The notes below the pieces were generated by a model. The model did no database searches, had not been told where the DNA came from, and worked only from the letters and a program-made list of their open reading frames with translations. From Spirochaetota bacterium (GTDB lineage: Bacteria; Spirochaetota; Spirochaetia; JABEVK01): a stretch of DNA of 54,772 bases. The position numbers were made by a program, and so were the translations under genes. Location: contig JAIFLN010000047.1 in NCBI GenBank assembly GCA_020049045.1, positions 1 to 54,772 of the forward strand. The letters run 5' to 3'. The number at the start of each line of letters is the position of its first letter. Positions within the stretch are counted from its first letter, which is position 1. This document shows positions 41,566-49,087 of this stretch, piece by piece.

Positions 41566-42270
41566 TTATCCTCCCAGATAGGCTTTCTGAACCTCCGGGT
41601 CGCTGGCCAGGTCACTGGCCTTGCCCTCCATGGAAAGTCGTCCATTAGCCAATACATAGGCTCGATGGGCAACCTGAAGTGCCATACGGGCATTTTGCTC
41701 GACCAGCAGGATGGTGGTTCCTTCACGGTTGAGCTTCACAATAATCTCAAAAATGGCTTCTACCAAGAGTGGTGCCAGGCCCATGCTGGGCTCATCCAGG
41801 AGCAGAAGGCGGGGTGACTGCATCAAAGCACGGCCGATAGCAAGCATCTGCTGCTCCCCACCTGACAAAGTACCGCCCTTTTGGTGACGTCTTTCCGCCA
41901 GACGGGGAAAGAGTGCAAAGGCCTGTTCTTTTCTTTCGTGGATGACTTTGTGGTCCTTGACCAGATAGGCTCCAACTTCCAGGTTCTCGTCTACGGTAAG
42001 CCGTCCAAAAATCTTACGGCCCTCGGGAACCTGACTGATGCCTTTTTCGATGATCTTTTCTGTGGGCAGTTTCTGGATTTCCTTTCCTTCAAACAAAATG
42101 CTTCCTGTCTTCTGTTTTAGGAGACCCGAGATGGAACGGAGTGTCGTTGACTTGCCAGCCCCGTTGGAACCCAAGAGGGTGACAATCTCACCCTGCCTGA
42201 CCACTAGGTTCAAACTGCTGACGGCCTGAATCGGTCCGTAACCGGCACAGAGGTTGGTGATTTCAAGCAT
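41566..42270 (-). CDS. livF: Branched-chain amino-acid ABC transporter ATPase LivF
   Basis: The start at 42270 follows ribosome site AAGGGAG. The 234-residue product opens MLEITNLCAGYGPIQA, has Walker A GSNGAGKST, signature LSGGEQQMLAIGRAL and Walker B LLLLDEPSMGLAPLLV, all typical of LivF. It overlaps livG by 8 bases. It powers uptake of branched-chain amino acids together with LivG, H, M and K. Confidence 0.95.
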   Translation of the reverse strand: MLEITNLCAGYGPIQAVSSLNLVVRQGEIVTLLGSNGAGKSTTLRSISGLLKQKTGSILFEGKEIQKLPTEKIIEKGISQVPEGRKIFGRLTVDENLEVGAYLVKDHKVIHERKEQAFALFPRLAERRHQKGGTLSGGEQQMLAIGRALMQSPRLLLLDEPSMGLAPLLVEAIFEIIVKLNREGTTILLVEQNARMALQVAHRAYVLANGRLSMEGKASDLASDPEVQKAYLGG

Positions 42271-43042
42271 GGGCGGCTCCCTTACCCAAGTACGCCTCAA
42301 TGACCCGGGGATGAGCCTTGACTTCGGCGGGTAAACCTTCGGCAATGACCGAGCCGTATTCCAAAACTGTGATGCGGTCTGACAGGCTCATCACCATTGC
42401 CATATCGTGTTCGATCAAGACGATGGTGAGGCCGAGATCGTGCTTCAGCGACAAAATCATCGCTTTGAGCTCCTCGGTTTCTTGTGGGTTCATACCCGCT
42501 GCCGGTTCATCGAGCAGAAGCAAAGTCGGTTCGAGAGCCAAAGCCCGGGCAATTTCCAAACGGCGCTGGTCTCCATAAGGCAGGGAAGAGGCCAGCTCTC
42601 CGGCTCTGGATTCAAGTTTCAAATACCGCAACAGTTCTCTTGCCCTGGTTTCGGCACGTTCCTCTTCTGCCCGAAACGAAGGCAGCTGAAAGATGGCAGA
42701 AAGATAGCTTGTTTTCACCTGGTTGTGGTGTCCGACCAGAACGTTTTCCAGCACCGTCATACCAGGGAACAGGCGGATATTCTGGAAGGTCCGTCCGATA
42801 CCCAACGCGGCTACGGCATCACTTTTCATCCCTGTGATGTCTTTTTCACCAAACAGAATTTTCCCCTGGTCAGGGGAATAGATTCCCGTGAGAAGGTTGA
42901 AGAACGTTGTTTTTCCAGCCCCGTTGGGGCCGATGACCGATAAGATTTTTCCAGCTTCAGCCCGCAGGCTGACGTTGTTGACAGCGATCAGACCGCCAAA
43001 GTGCTTGGTGACCCCTTCAACGGTCAGGGAGGTGCCTTTCAC
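42263..43042 (-). CDS. livG: Branched-chain amino-acid ABC transporter ATPase LivG
   Basis: The 259-residue product has VTKHFGGLIAVNNVSL, Walker A GPNGAGKTTFFNLLTG with the downstream GIGRTFQNIRLFPGMTVLENV block that is diagnostic of LivG. It also has signature LPYGDQRRLEIARAL and Walker B LLLLDEPAAGMNPQE. It overlaps livM by 4 bases and livF by 8. Length is normal. Confidence 0.96.
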   Translation of the reverse strand: MKGTSLTVEGVTKHFGGLIAVNNVSLRAEAGKILSVIGPNGAGKTTFFNLLTGIYSPDQGKILFGEKDITGMKSDAVAALGIGRTFQNIRLFPGMTVLENVLVGHHNQVKTSYLSAIFQLPSFRAEEERAETRARELLRYLKLESRAGELASSLPYGDQRRLEIARALALEPTLLLLDEPAAGMNPQETEELKAMILSLKHDLGLTIVLIEHDMAMVMSLSDRITVLEYGSVIAEGLPAEVKAHPRVIEAYLGKGAAHA

Positions 43043-44433
43043 TTCTCTTCCTCCTGGCGGCGCTTTTCGGGGATGAGCCCTTCGGGTCGGAAGATCATCA
43101 TCAGGATCAGGATGATTCCGAACACTAAACGCTCGTACTTGGCCGGGTCGACTTGGCTGGGAAGCTGGCTGAAGGGAAAGCCGAGAAATACCGTTCCGTT
43201 CTGACGGAGGGTGTTGAGGAACTCGCTGAAACTTTTAAGAAGGTCGAGGTTGAGGATGGTCAGCGCCGAGGCACCCAGAATCACTCCGGGAACCGATCCC
43301 ATGCCCCCCAGCACCACCATGCCCAAAATGGTGATCGAGGCCATGAGTGTGAAGGTCTCGGGACTGACGTAACCTCGCTGGCTGGCAAACAACACACCCA
43401 TGGCCCCTGAAAAGGCGGCACCGGTGGCGAAGGCCAGAAGCTTGGTTTTTACCATGGGGATTCCCATGGCTTTGGCGGCGATTTCATCCTCGCGGATGGC
43501 GACCCAGGCTCGGCCAAACTTCGACTTGCCCAGATTGACGTTGACCAAGATAACAATGCCTATGACGGCCAGAACCAAAAGATAGAAGAACAACTGGTAG
43601 TCAGTGGCCGCCGATTGAGGAATGCCCAACAGCTTCAGCAGGGCTTGGAACCCGTCGATGGGCGGCTTGACAATGCCCGTGATTCCCTGGGGTCCGTTGG
43701 TGAAGTTCACAGGATGATCGAGGTTGTTGGCCAAGATACGAACAACTTCGCCTAGACCCAGGGTGACGATAGCCAGGTAGTCCCCTCGCAATCGAAGCGC
43801 CGGCAAACCGATGAGGATGCCGGTGAACGCCGTGGCGAAGATGGCGATGATCATAAAAAGGTAAACAAAGTTGCCGTTCAACGGAACCCAGTTGGCAATA
43901 AAGTTGGCCGCTTGGGTGGAGCCGAAAATGGCCCAGGTGTAAGCGCCAATAGCAAAAAAGGCGGCGTAGCCCATATCCAGCAGACCTGCCATGCCCACCA
44001 CCACGTTCAGTCCCAGGGCCATGGCCGAATAAATGCCAATTTGTATGCCTAATTCAAACAAGAAGGTGTTGGCAAACCCGGCAATCGGAATGCTGATCAG
44101 GAGAATGGAGGCACCAAGCAAACCCTTAATCCAAGTTGGAACAGAGGGGAGCCGGAGCAATAGGACCAAAACACTGACCAAAACGATGAACAACAGGTCG
44201 CCGCCAATTTTGATCGACAGGCCCAGCGTGGCCTCCAGGGTCAGCAAAGCCAAGGCAGCCAGCTTCCATTTTGGGTCGGGCGGCGCTAGGGAAAGCAAGG
44301 TGAGGACCACGAAAGCGACCAATACGGCCGGCAGCCCCCAGCCGACAGCCAAAAAGCCCCCGACAACCAGGATAAAACCGAATACCAAACCGAGTCTGGC
44401 AACCATAGGAAGACGATTGAGGAGTGCTTTCAT
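43039..44433 (-). CDS. livM: Branched-chain amino-acid ABC transporter permease LivM
   Basis: The 464-residue protein has about ten hydrophobic helices. The first about 120 residues form an extra N-terminal membrane region, as in long LivM proteins, and the core includes LGLNVVVGMAGLLDMGYAAF and the coupling-helix region KSKFGRAWVAIREDEIAAKA, the EAA-like loop. It overlaps livH and livG by 4 bases each. Confidence 0.94.
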   Translation of the reverse strand: MKALLNRLPMVARLGLVFGFILVVGGFLAVGWGLPAVLVAFVVLTLLSLAPPDPKWKLAALALLTLEATLGLSIKIGGDLLFIVLVSVLVLLLRLPSVPTWIKGLLGASILLISIPIAGFANTFLFELGIQIGIYSAMALGLNVVVGMAGLLDMGYAAFFAIGAYTWAIFGSTQAANFIANWVPLNGNFVYLFMIIAIFATAFTGILIGLPALRLRGDYLAIVTLGLGEVVRILANNLDHPVNFTNGPQGITGIVKPPIDGFQALLKLLGIPQSAATDYQLFFYLLVLAVIGIVILVNVNLGKSKFGRAWVAIREDEIAAKAMGIPMVKTKLLAFATGAAFSGAMGVLFASQRGYVSPETFTLMASITILGMVVLGGMGSVPGVILGASALTILNLDLLKSFSEFLNTLRQNGTVFLGFPFSQLPSQVDPAKYERLVFGIILILMMIFRPEGLIPEKRRQEEEK

Positions 44434-45389
44434 ACCTTCTCCTTGACGACTTGACCCAACAGTCCCTGCGGACGGAAGAGCAGCAGCAGAATGAGGATGA
44501 GGAAGGCGATGACGTCCTTATACTCCGTACCCATAGCTCCATTGGTCAGGGTGGGAAGGAAGGTTCCGGCAAGGGTTTCGATTTGTCCCAATACCAGCCC
44601 GCCGACCACCGCGCCTGGTATGTTGCCAATGCCCCCCAACACCGCCGCCGTGAAGGCCTTGATACCGGGTAGAAAGCCCACATAGGGACTGACGGTGGTA
44701 TATTGCAGGGCAAAGAGCACGCCTGCGACACCACCGAGAGCGCCGCCAATGAGGAAGGTGCGGCTGATGATTTTTTCGGGATTAATGCCCATCAGGCCAG
44801 CAGTCGCTGGATCCTGGGCGACAGAACGGATGGCCAAACCCAGTCGTGTCCGGCCTACCAGCCAGGACAAAGCACCCAGCATCACCAGGCTTACCAGGAT
44901 AAGGATGAGGGACTTGTACTGAATAAAAATACCCAGGACCATGAAGCTCTCGTCCAGGGCACCGACATTTTTCATGCTGAGGAAGAATTCGTTGTGCCAA
45001 AGCCCCTCAACCAGGCGAACCAGGTCCTGGAGGACAAAGCTGACACCGAAGGCCGTGATCAGCGGCACGAGGCGGTTTTTTGTTCCCCGTTTCCGCAAGG
45101 GGCGGTAGGCCAGTTTTTCCACCCCCACCGCAGTCAAACCTGAAATAAGTCCTCCCAATACAATGGCTAGGAACAAGAGAACGAAAGGGTTGGGGACATA
45201 GCCCGAAAGGAGGCGGAACACCTCGACACCGACCACTGCTCCGATCATAAAGATTTCGGAATGGGCAAAGTTGATGAGTTCCAGAACCCCGTAAACCATG
45301 GTATAGCCCAGGGCAATCATGGCGTAGACAAAACCCAGGAGCAAACCTTCAAAAAGGACCTGGGGCAAGAGCATCAAAAGCATATCCAA
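44430..45389 (-). CDS. livH: Branched-chain amino-acid ABC transporter permease LivH
   Basis: The 319-residue product has about eight membrane helices, with the conserved IALGYTMVYGVLELINFAHS near the N-terminus and the coupling loop TRLGLAIRSVAQDPATAGLM. Ribosome site AGGAGA precedes the start. An intrinsic terminator-like hairpin separates it from livK upstream. Confidence 0.95.
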   Translation of the reverse strand: MDMLLMLLPQVLFEGLLLGFVYAMIALGYTMVYGVLELINFAHSEIFMIGAVVGVEVFRLLSGYVPNPFVLLFLAIVLGGLISGLTAVGVEKLAYRPLRKRGTKNRLVPLITAFGVSFVLQDLVRLVEGLWHNEFFLSMKNVGALDESFMVLGIFIQYKSLILILVSLVMLGALSWLVGRTRLGLAIRSVAQDPATAGLMGINPEKIISRTFLIGGALGGVAGVLFALQYTTVSPYVGFLPGIKAFTAAVLGGIGNIPGAVVGGLVLGQIETLAGTFLPTLTNGAMGTEYKDVIAFLILILLLLFRPQGLLGQVVKEKV

Positions 45390-45410
45390 AGGTATGTCTC
45401 CTAGGAACGG

Positions 45411-45448
45411 AAAAAAAGGGCGGCCCGCTCCCCCGAGGAGACGGGCCG
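45411..45448 (-). terminator. Intrinsic terminator between livK and livH
   Basis: On the minus strand a GC-rich stem (CGGCCCG paired with CGGGCCG, continued by CTCC with GGAG around a small loop) is followed by CCC and seven Ts. It sits in the 87-base gap after livK and would let part of the transcripts continue into livHMGF-argA, giving more binding protein than permease. Confidence 0.75.
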
Positions 45449-45476
45449 TACCCAGGTCAGATCAAGAACGGGAAAC

Positions 45477-46640
45477 TCAGGGAGCTTTGGGGGCTGCCAC
45501 CGAAATGCTCTTGAACACCTTGTTGTCGGCCAGATCAGCGGTGCCCGCGTACTTCAGGATGTAGTAGTCGGCGGTGCTGATGTCACCCTTGGAGTCGAAG
45601 GTCACCTTGCCGGTGATCCCTTCGTAGGTGATGGCCCGGACGGCGGCGGTCACTTGGTCTCTCGTGGGTTTCTTCCCGCCGTTAGCCTTGATGGTGGTCT
45701 CAAGGGCCTGGAGGATGATCTTGGCGCAGTCGTAGGCGTAGATACCGAAGCCTTCGAGGTTCTTGCCGTACTTGGCCTTGAACCCTGTAGCCAGCGCAGC
45801 CGCCTTGGGGAACATGCTCACAGGACCGGCAACCGTGGTGTAGTAGGTGTTGGCAGCGTTGGCAGGTCCGGCCAGCTTGATGTAGTCGCCCGATTCGAGG
45901 CCGTCACCGCCCAAGATGGGCATTTTCAGGCCGCGTTCGCGCAACTGCTTGGTGAACGGAGCAATCTGGTCGTAGGTACCACCGAAGTACACCAGGTCGG
46001 GACCAAAAGCCATGATCTGCGTGATGACGGGGATGAAGTTCGACCGTTCTTCCGTACCGACAAAGGCGTTGGCAGGGATGTTGGCCCCAATTTTGACCGC
46101 AGCGTCCCGGAAGGCTTCTGCCAGACCCTGGCCGTAGGAGGTCTTGTCGTTCAGGACGAAGATTTTCTTGGCTTTGAGTTCCTTCACGGCGAATTCGGCA
46201 CCGGCGGGACCCTGGACATCGTCGCGGCCGCAGATACGGTTGACGTTGGCCAACAGGCGGTCGGTGACCCGGGGGTTGGTGTTGGCGGGCGACACAACCA
46301 CAAGGTTGACAGTCTTGTACACTTCCGACGACGGGATGATAACCCCGGAGTTGAAGTGACCGACGATTCCCAGAATGTCCGGATCATTGATGATACGGTT
46401 GGCGTTCGAAACCCCGGTGTCAGGGTTGGCCTGGTCATCGTAGGGAACAAGCTGAAGATCAAAGCCCAAGGCCTTGAACTTGGCCACAGCCTCCTCAACA
46501 GCGTATTGAGTTCCCAGCTTCAGCTGCTCACCGAAAGCCGTCTGGCCGCCGGAGAGGGGAGATTGGGTCGCGATCTTGATGACCTGAGCATTCAAGCCCA
46601 TGGCCACCAGGATCATGGCGACAGTGAGAAGTTTCTTCAT
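45477..46640 (-). CDS. livK: Branched-chain amino-acid binding protein (LivK/LivJ type)
   Basis: Periplasmic binding protein of the transporter. The start at 46640 follows ribosome site AGGAGGT and opens a signal peptide (MKKLLTVAMILVAMGLNA); the longer in-frame reading would bury it. The 387-residue product has KIATQSPLSGGQTAFGEQLK and ILGIVGHFNSGVIIPSSEVY, typical of type I periplasmic folds that bind Leu/Ile/Val, and LVYFGGTYDQIAPFTKQLRE. There is no lipobox, so it is a soluble periplasmic protein or tethered by partners. Confidence 0.95.
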   Translation of the reverse strand: MKKLLTVAMILVAMGLNAQVIKIATQSPLSGGQTAFGEQLKLGTQYAVEEAVAKFKALGFDLQLVPYDDQANPDTGVSNANRIINDPDILGIVGHFNSGVIIPSSEVYKTVNLVVVSPANTNPRVTDRLLANVNRICGRDDVQGPAGAEFAVKELKAKKIFVLNDKTSYGQGLAEAFRDAAVKIGANIPANAFVGTEERSNFIPVITQIMAFGPDLVYFGGTYDQIAPFTKQLRERGLKMPILGGDGLESGDYIKLAGPANAANTYYTTVAGPVSMFPKAAALATGFKAKYGKNLEGFGIYAYDCAKIILQALETTIKANGGKKPTRDQVTAAVRAITYEGITGKVTFDSKGDISTADYYILKYAGTADLADNKVFKSISVAAPKAP

Positions 46641-46692
46641 GGATACCTCCTGAGGTAACGACCTCATTACAGCATAATTCATGCCAGAAGTG

Positions 46693-46721
46693 AGAATAAA
46701 CGGCAAACTCTGACCTGGCAA
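46693..46721 (-). promoter_or_regulatory. liv operon promoter
   Basis: On the minus strand TTGCCA, a 17-base spacer and TATTCT place the transcription start about 45 bases before livK, so this gene has a normal leader with a ribosome site. Confidence 0.55.
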
Positions 46722-46728
46722 GGGGTAA

Positions 46729-46799
46729 TTGTAGAAAATACACGGGAGAGGGACTTCGATATTCTTTACATCATTGTAGAGATCATACCGAAATGTAGA
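46729..46799. repeat. Three TGTAGA repeats upstream of livK
   Basis: On the plus strand TTGTAGA occurs at 46729-46735 and 46774-46780, and ATGTAGA at 46793-46799. The middle copy is part of a partial palindrome TACA-TCAT-TGTA (46767-46778). They sit upstream of the liv -35 and could be operator sites. Confidence 0.35.
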
Positions 46800-46820
46800 A
46801 GTTGTGCCTGTTCCGTTGAC

Positions 46821-46849
46821 TTGATTTCCCTACGTGTTCGTTTTAGTTT
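46821..46849 (+). promoter_or_regulatory. Promoter of the hemolysin III gene, predicted leaderless
   Basis: TTGATT, a 17-base spacer and TAGTTT end 6 bases before the ATG at 46856. No ribosome site is present. Confidence 0.5.
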
Positions 46850-46855
46850 GGGTCC

Positions 46856-47569
46856 ATGATCACCAAACTTCCGACGGAAAAAGTCAATTTCTGGACCCAT
46901 GGGGTGGGCTTTCTAGCCTGGATTCCCTTCACCTTGTTTCTGATGACAGTGTCTGCTGGAATGGTTCGGCTGGATTCCAACTTTTGGCCGCTTGGCTTTT
47001 CCGGGCCCAGCAGTATTTTACGGATCGACTTGATTGCGGTTAGTCTTATTTATGGTCTCGGTGTGATGTTTTTGTTTTTCTGCAGTGCTTGGTATCACCG
47101 CAACAAAAGAACCGAGAACGAGAGATCGCTCTGGCGTACCCTCGACCATTTTGCCATCTTTGTTATGATTGCGGCCAGCTATACTCCGGTGGTTTGGATT
47201 TGGTTTGAAGATCCTTGGCGCACTGGTATTCTGCTGTTCCAATGGACCGTCACCTTAATCGGTCTCGGGTTCAAAGTATTCGTGAAGCATGCCCCTCGAT
47301 GGGTCGACCCGGTGCTCTACCTGCTGATGGGCTGGGTGGCGATTGTCGCCATCGTTCCCTTGTACGAGACTATGCCGCTGTTGGTATTCTTCGACCTGCT
47401 TTGGGGTGGAGCCTGGTACACCATAGGTGCCATCATCTACGCGTTGAAAAAGCCAAATCCCAAGCCCGGTGTGTTTGGCTTCCACGAGCTGTTTCACGTG
47501 TTTATTCTGGGAGGCGCGGCCTCGCATGCCTCGATGATACTCCGGTCAATCATCCATTCAGCAGGTTGA
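46856..47569 (+). CDS. Hemolysin III/PAQR family membrane protein
   Basis: Seven-helix integral membrane protein of 237 residues. It has the family's metal-site pattern: FCSAWYHRNK (His after helix 2), TLDHFAIFVMIAASYTP (Asp-His in helix 3) and the late GFHELFHVFILGG. The family includes bacterial YqfA/hemolysin III and eukaryotic adiponectin receptors, which are ceramidase-like. The bacterial role is uncertain; haemolysis is not implied. Its 3' end overlaps the convergent DUF92 gene by 20 bases. Confidence 0.92.
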   Translation: MITKLPTEKVNFWTHGVGFLAWIPFTLFLMTVSAGMVRLDSNFWPLGFSGPSSILRIDLIAVSLIYGLGVMFLFFCSAWYHRNKRTENERSLWRTLDHFAIFVMIAASYTPVVWIWFEDPWRTGILLFQWTVTLIGLGFKVFVKHAPRWVDPVLYLLMGWVAIVAIVPLYETMPLLVFFDLLWGGAWYTIGAIIYALKKPNPKPGVFGFHELFHVFILGGAASHASMILRSIIHSAG

Positions 47570-48410
47570 AGGTACAAAAGCCACCCACCACCGCTATCGT
47601 CACCGAAAGGAAGTTCACCCAGTCATTGTTCAGCCATCGCCAGCCGCGCACTAAAGTATGCGGCTGCCCCTTGTTATCGAAGGGGCGTTCCGTCCATTGA
47701 CCGGTGCTGTCGCGGTAAAGAGCCTGAGCTGTGGCCCCTAAAAAGGAATCGACCATGGATGAGGCAAAGCCCCAGGTTGCCGCGACCACGAAGCCCATTC
47801 CGCCTATGCCAGCCAGCAGTCCAACACCTGCCAAGGCCAGAGCCCCCGCCAGCGCACCAAAGGATCCCAGAAGTGTCACCGCGCCCGACTGACCGGCCTC
47901 GGCCGGCCGCAAGCCCCAGAGAAGCGTGGGTGCCCTTCTGGACAGAACGCCGATTTCGCCAGCCCAGGTGTCGCTGGCGGCGGCTGCAAAACCTGCGACA
48001 ATAGAAACCGCCAGGGCGGTCAAGATTGCCGTGTTTTCAGTCATCTCTGTCAAAGGCAAAAACAAGGCTGCTGCCAACATTGGCGCTGTGTTGGCGGCTA
48101 CCTGCTGCCACGACCGTCGTCCGCCCCGCTGGTGTTTTCCTTCGACCTTGGGACGCAGACGTTTGGCCGGAATACCCAAAAGGCTCGAGCTTATGAAGAA
48201 TACTGCAAGAAGCGTCCAGACAGGCCAGTCGCCGCACAGCCAGAAGATCACTCCGACAAGCAACCCGCCAAGGGCTCCCGAACCGCTGACAGAGCCGCGA
48301 GCAAGGGCCACCAGGCCCAAAAGGGCCGTCGCCCCTAGGGCAGGCAGCAGCCGAGGGCCTAGGATGGCCAATAACCCAACCCAAGAGAACTCTGTCACAG
48401 CAGTGCCCAC
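47550..48410 (-). CDS. DUF92 membrane protein (phytyl-phosphate kinase/VTE6 homologue)
   Basis: Multi-helix membrane protein of the DUF92 (TMEM19) family, to which plant and cyanobacterial phytyl-phosphate kinase VTE6 belongs. About seven hydrophobic helices and the conserved AAASDTWAGEIGVLS, LLGSFGALAGALALAGVGLL and SSMVDSFLGATAQALY segments are visible. The start may be GTG at 48410 or a second in-frame GTG at 48398 giving a 4-base GTGA overlap with the upstream gene. It follows a phytol-kinase homologue. In a non-photosynthetic organism the substrate would be some other prenyl phosphate. Confidence 0.8.
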   Translation of the reverse strand: MGTAVTEFSWVGLLAILGPRLLPALGATALLGLVALARGSVSGSGALGGLLVGVIFWLCGDWPVWTLLAVFFISSSLLGIPAKRLRPKVEGKHQRGGRRSWQQVAANTAPMLAAALFLPLTEMTENTAILTALAVSIVAGFAAAASDTWAGEIGVLSRRAPTLLWGLRPAEAGQSGAVTLLGSFGALAGALALAGVGLLAGIGGMGFVVAATWGFASSMVDSFLGATAQALYRDSTGQWTERPFDNKGQPHTLVRGWRWLNNDWVNFLSVTIAVVGGFCTFNLLNG

Positions 48411-49087
48411 AGAAGACCGCTGGCAACCACCGGAATCAGCAGGTTGTCGAGGCCAAACGGAGTCAGTGCTTCCACCAAAGCCAAGGCCAGGGCGACGATG
48501 ACAGCTTTACCGGCGGCCGTCCACCACCAGCCGAGGTCTGTCCCTCCCGGAGCGGCAAAAACTGCCAGAAAGGCAAGGACAACCACCACCGTGGCAAGCC
48601 AAAGTGCCGCAGTTCCCTCCCAACTCTTTTTTGACCAACGAACGGGGAGGGGATGTCTGCCCCACGTTCGTCCTGTCAGGGCTGCCAGACCATCTCCCCA
48701 GCCCAAAACCAGGATTCCCACACCGGCAACCCATAGCGGCATGCCCCCCCAACCCGACCACACCACCATCATGATGAGGCTGATCGGAAAGTAGATGGTA
48801 CCGAGGTTGCTTTCATCCTTTCCCGGCTCCATAGCCTTGAGGAAGCCGATTTGTCGCGCCATCATATTGAAAATCACAAAAAATACAGGTCCAACCAGAC
48901 CCCACCAGGGATCCTTGATCAGAAAAAGATAGAAGAACCACCAGTGGCTGACCCCGATATGGATGATTTTCCGACTGGTGAAGCTGTCCACGAACCTCAG
49001 ACGGAAGAGGCTCACCCCGACACCCAGCACGGCGAAAACAAACACAAAGGAGTACAGCAGTGCCAGCAGGATGTCGGTGGAAATCAT
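48395..49087 (-). CDS. Phytol/dolichol kinase-like membrane protein (VTE5/SEC59/DGK1 family)
   Basis: About seven membrane helices and the CTP-binding signature of this family: RKIIHIGVSHWW near the N-terminus, then VLGWGDGLAALTGRTWGRH and RWSKKSWEGTAA. The enzymes phosphorylate phytol, dolichol or diacylglycerol with CTP. The start overlaps the argG stop by 4 bases, so it is translationally coupled to argG, and the DUF92 partner overlaps its own end. 230 residues is normal. The pair VTE5-like plus VTE6-like suggests two-step conversion of a prenol to its diphosphate. Confidence 0.82.
   Translation of the reverse strand: MISTDILLALLYSFVFVFAVLGVGVSLFRLRFVDSFTSRKIIHIGVSHWWFFYLFLIKDPWWGLVGPVFFVIFNMMARQIGFLKAMEPGKDESNLGTIYFPISLIMMVVWSGWGGMPLWVAGVGILVLGWGDGLAALTGRTWGRHPLPVRWSKKSWEGTAALWLATVVVVLAFLAVFAAPGGTDLGWWWTAAGKAVIVALALALVEALTPFGLDNLLIPVVASGLLWALL

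Noticed and set aside
45654-46658. Plus-strand open frame (334 codons) opposite livK
   Set aside because: Antisense shadow of the binding-protein gene; no start context and no family likeness.
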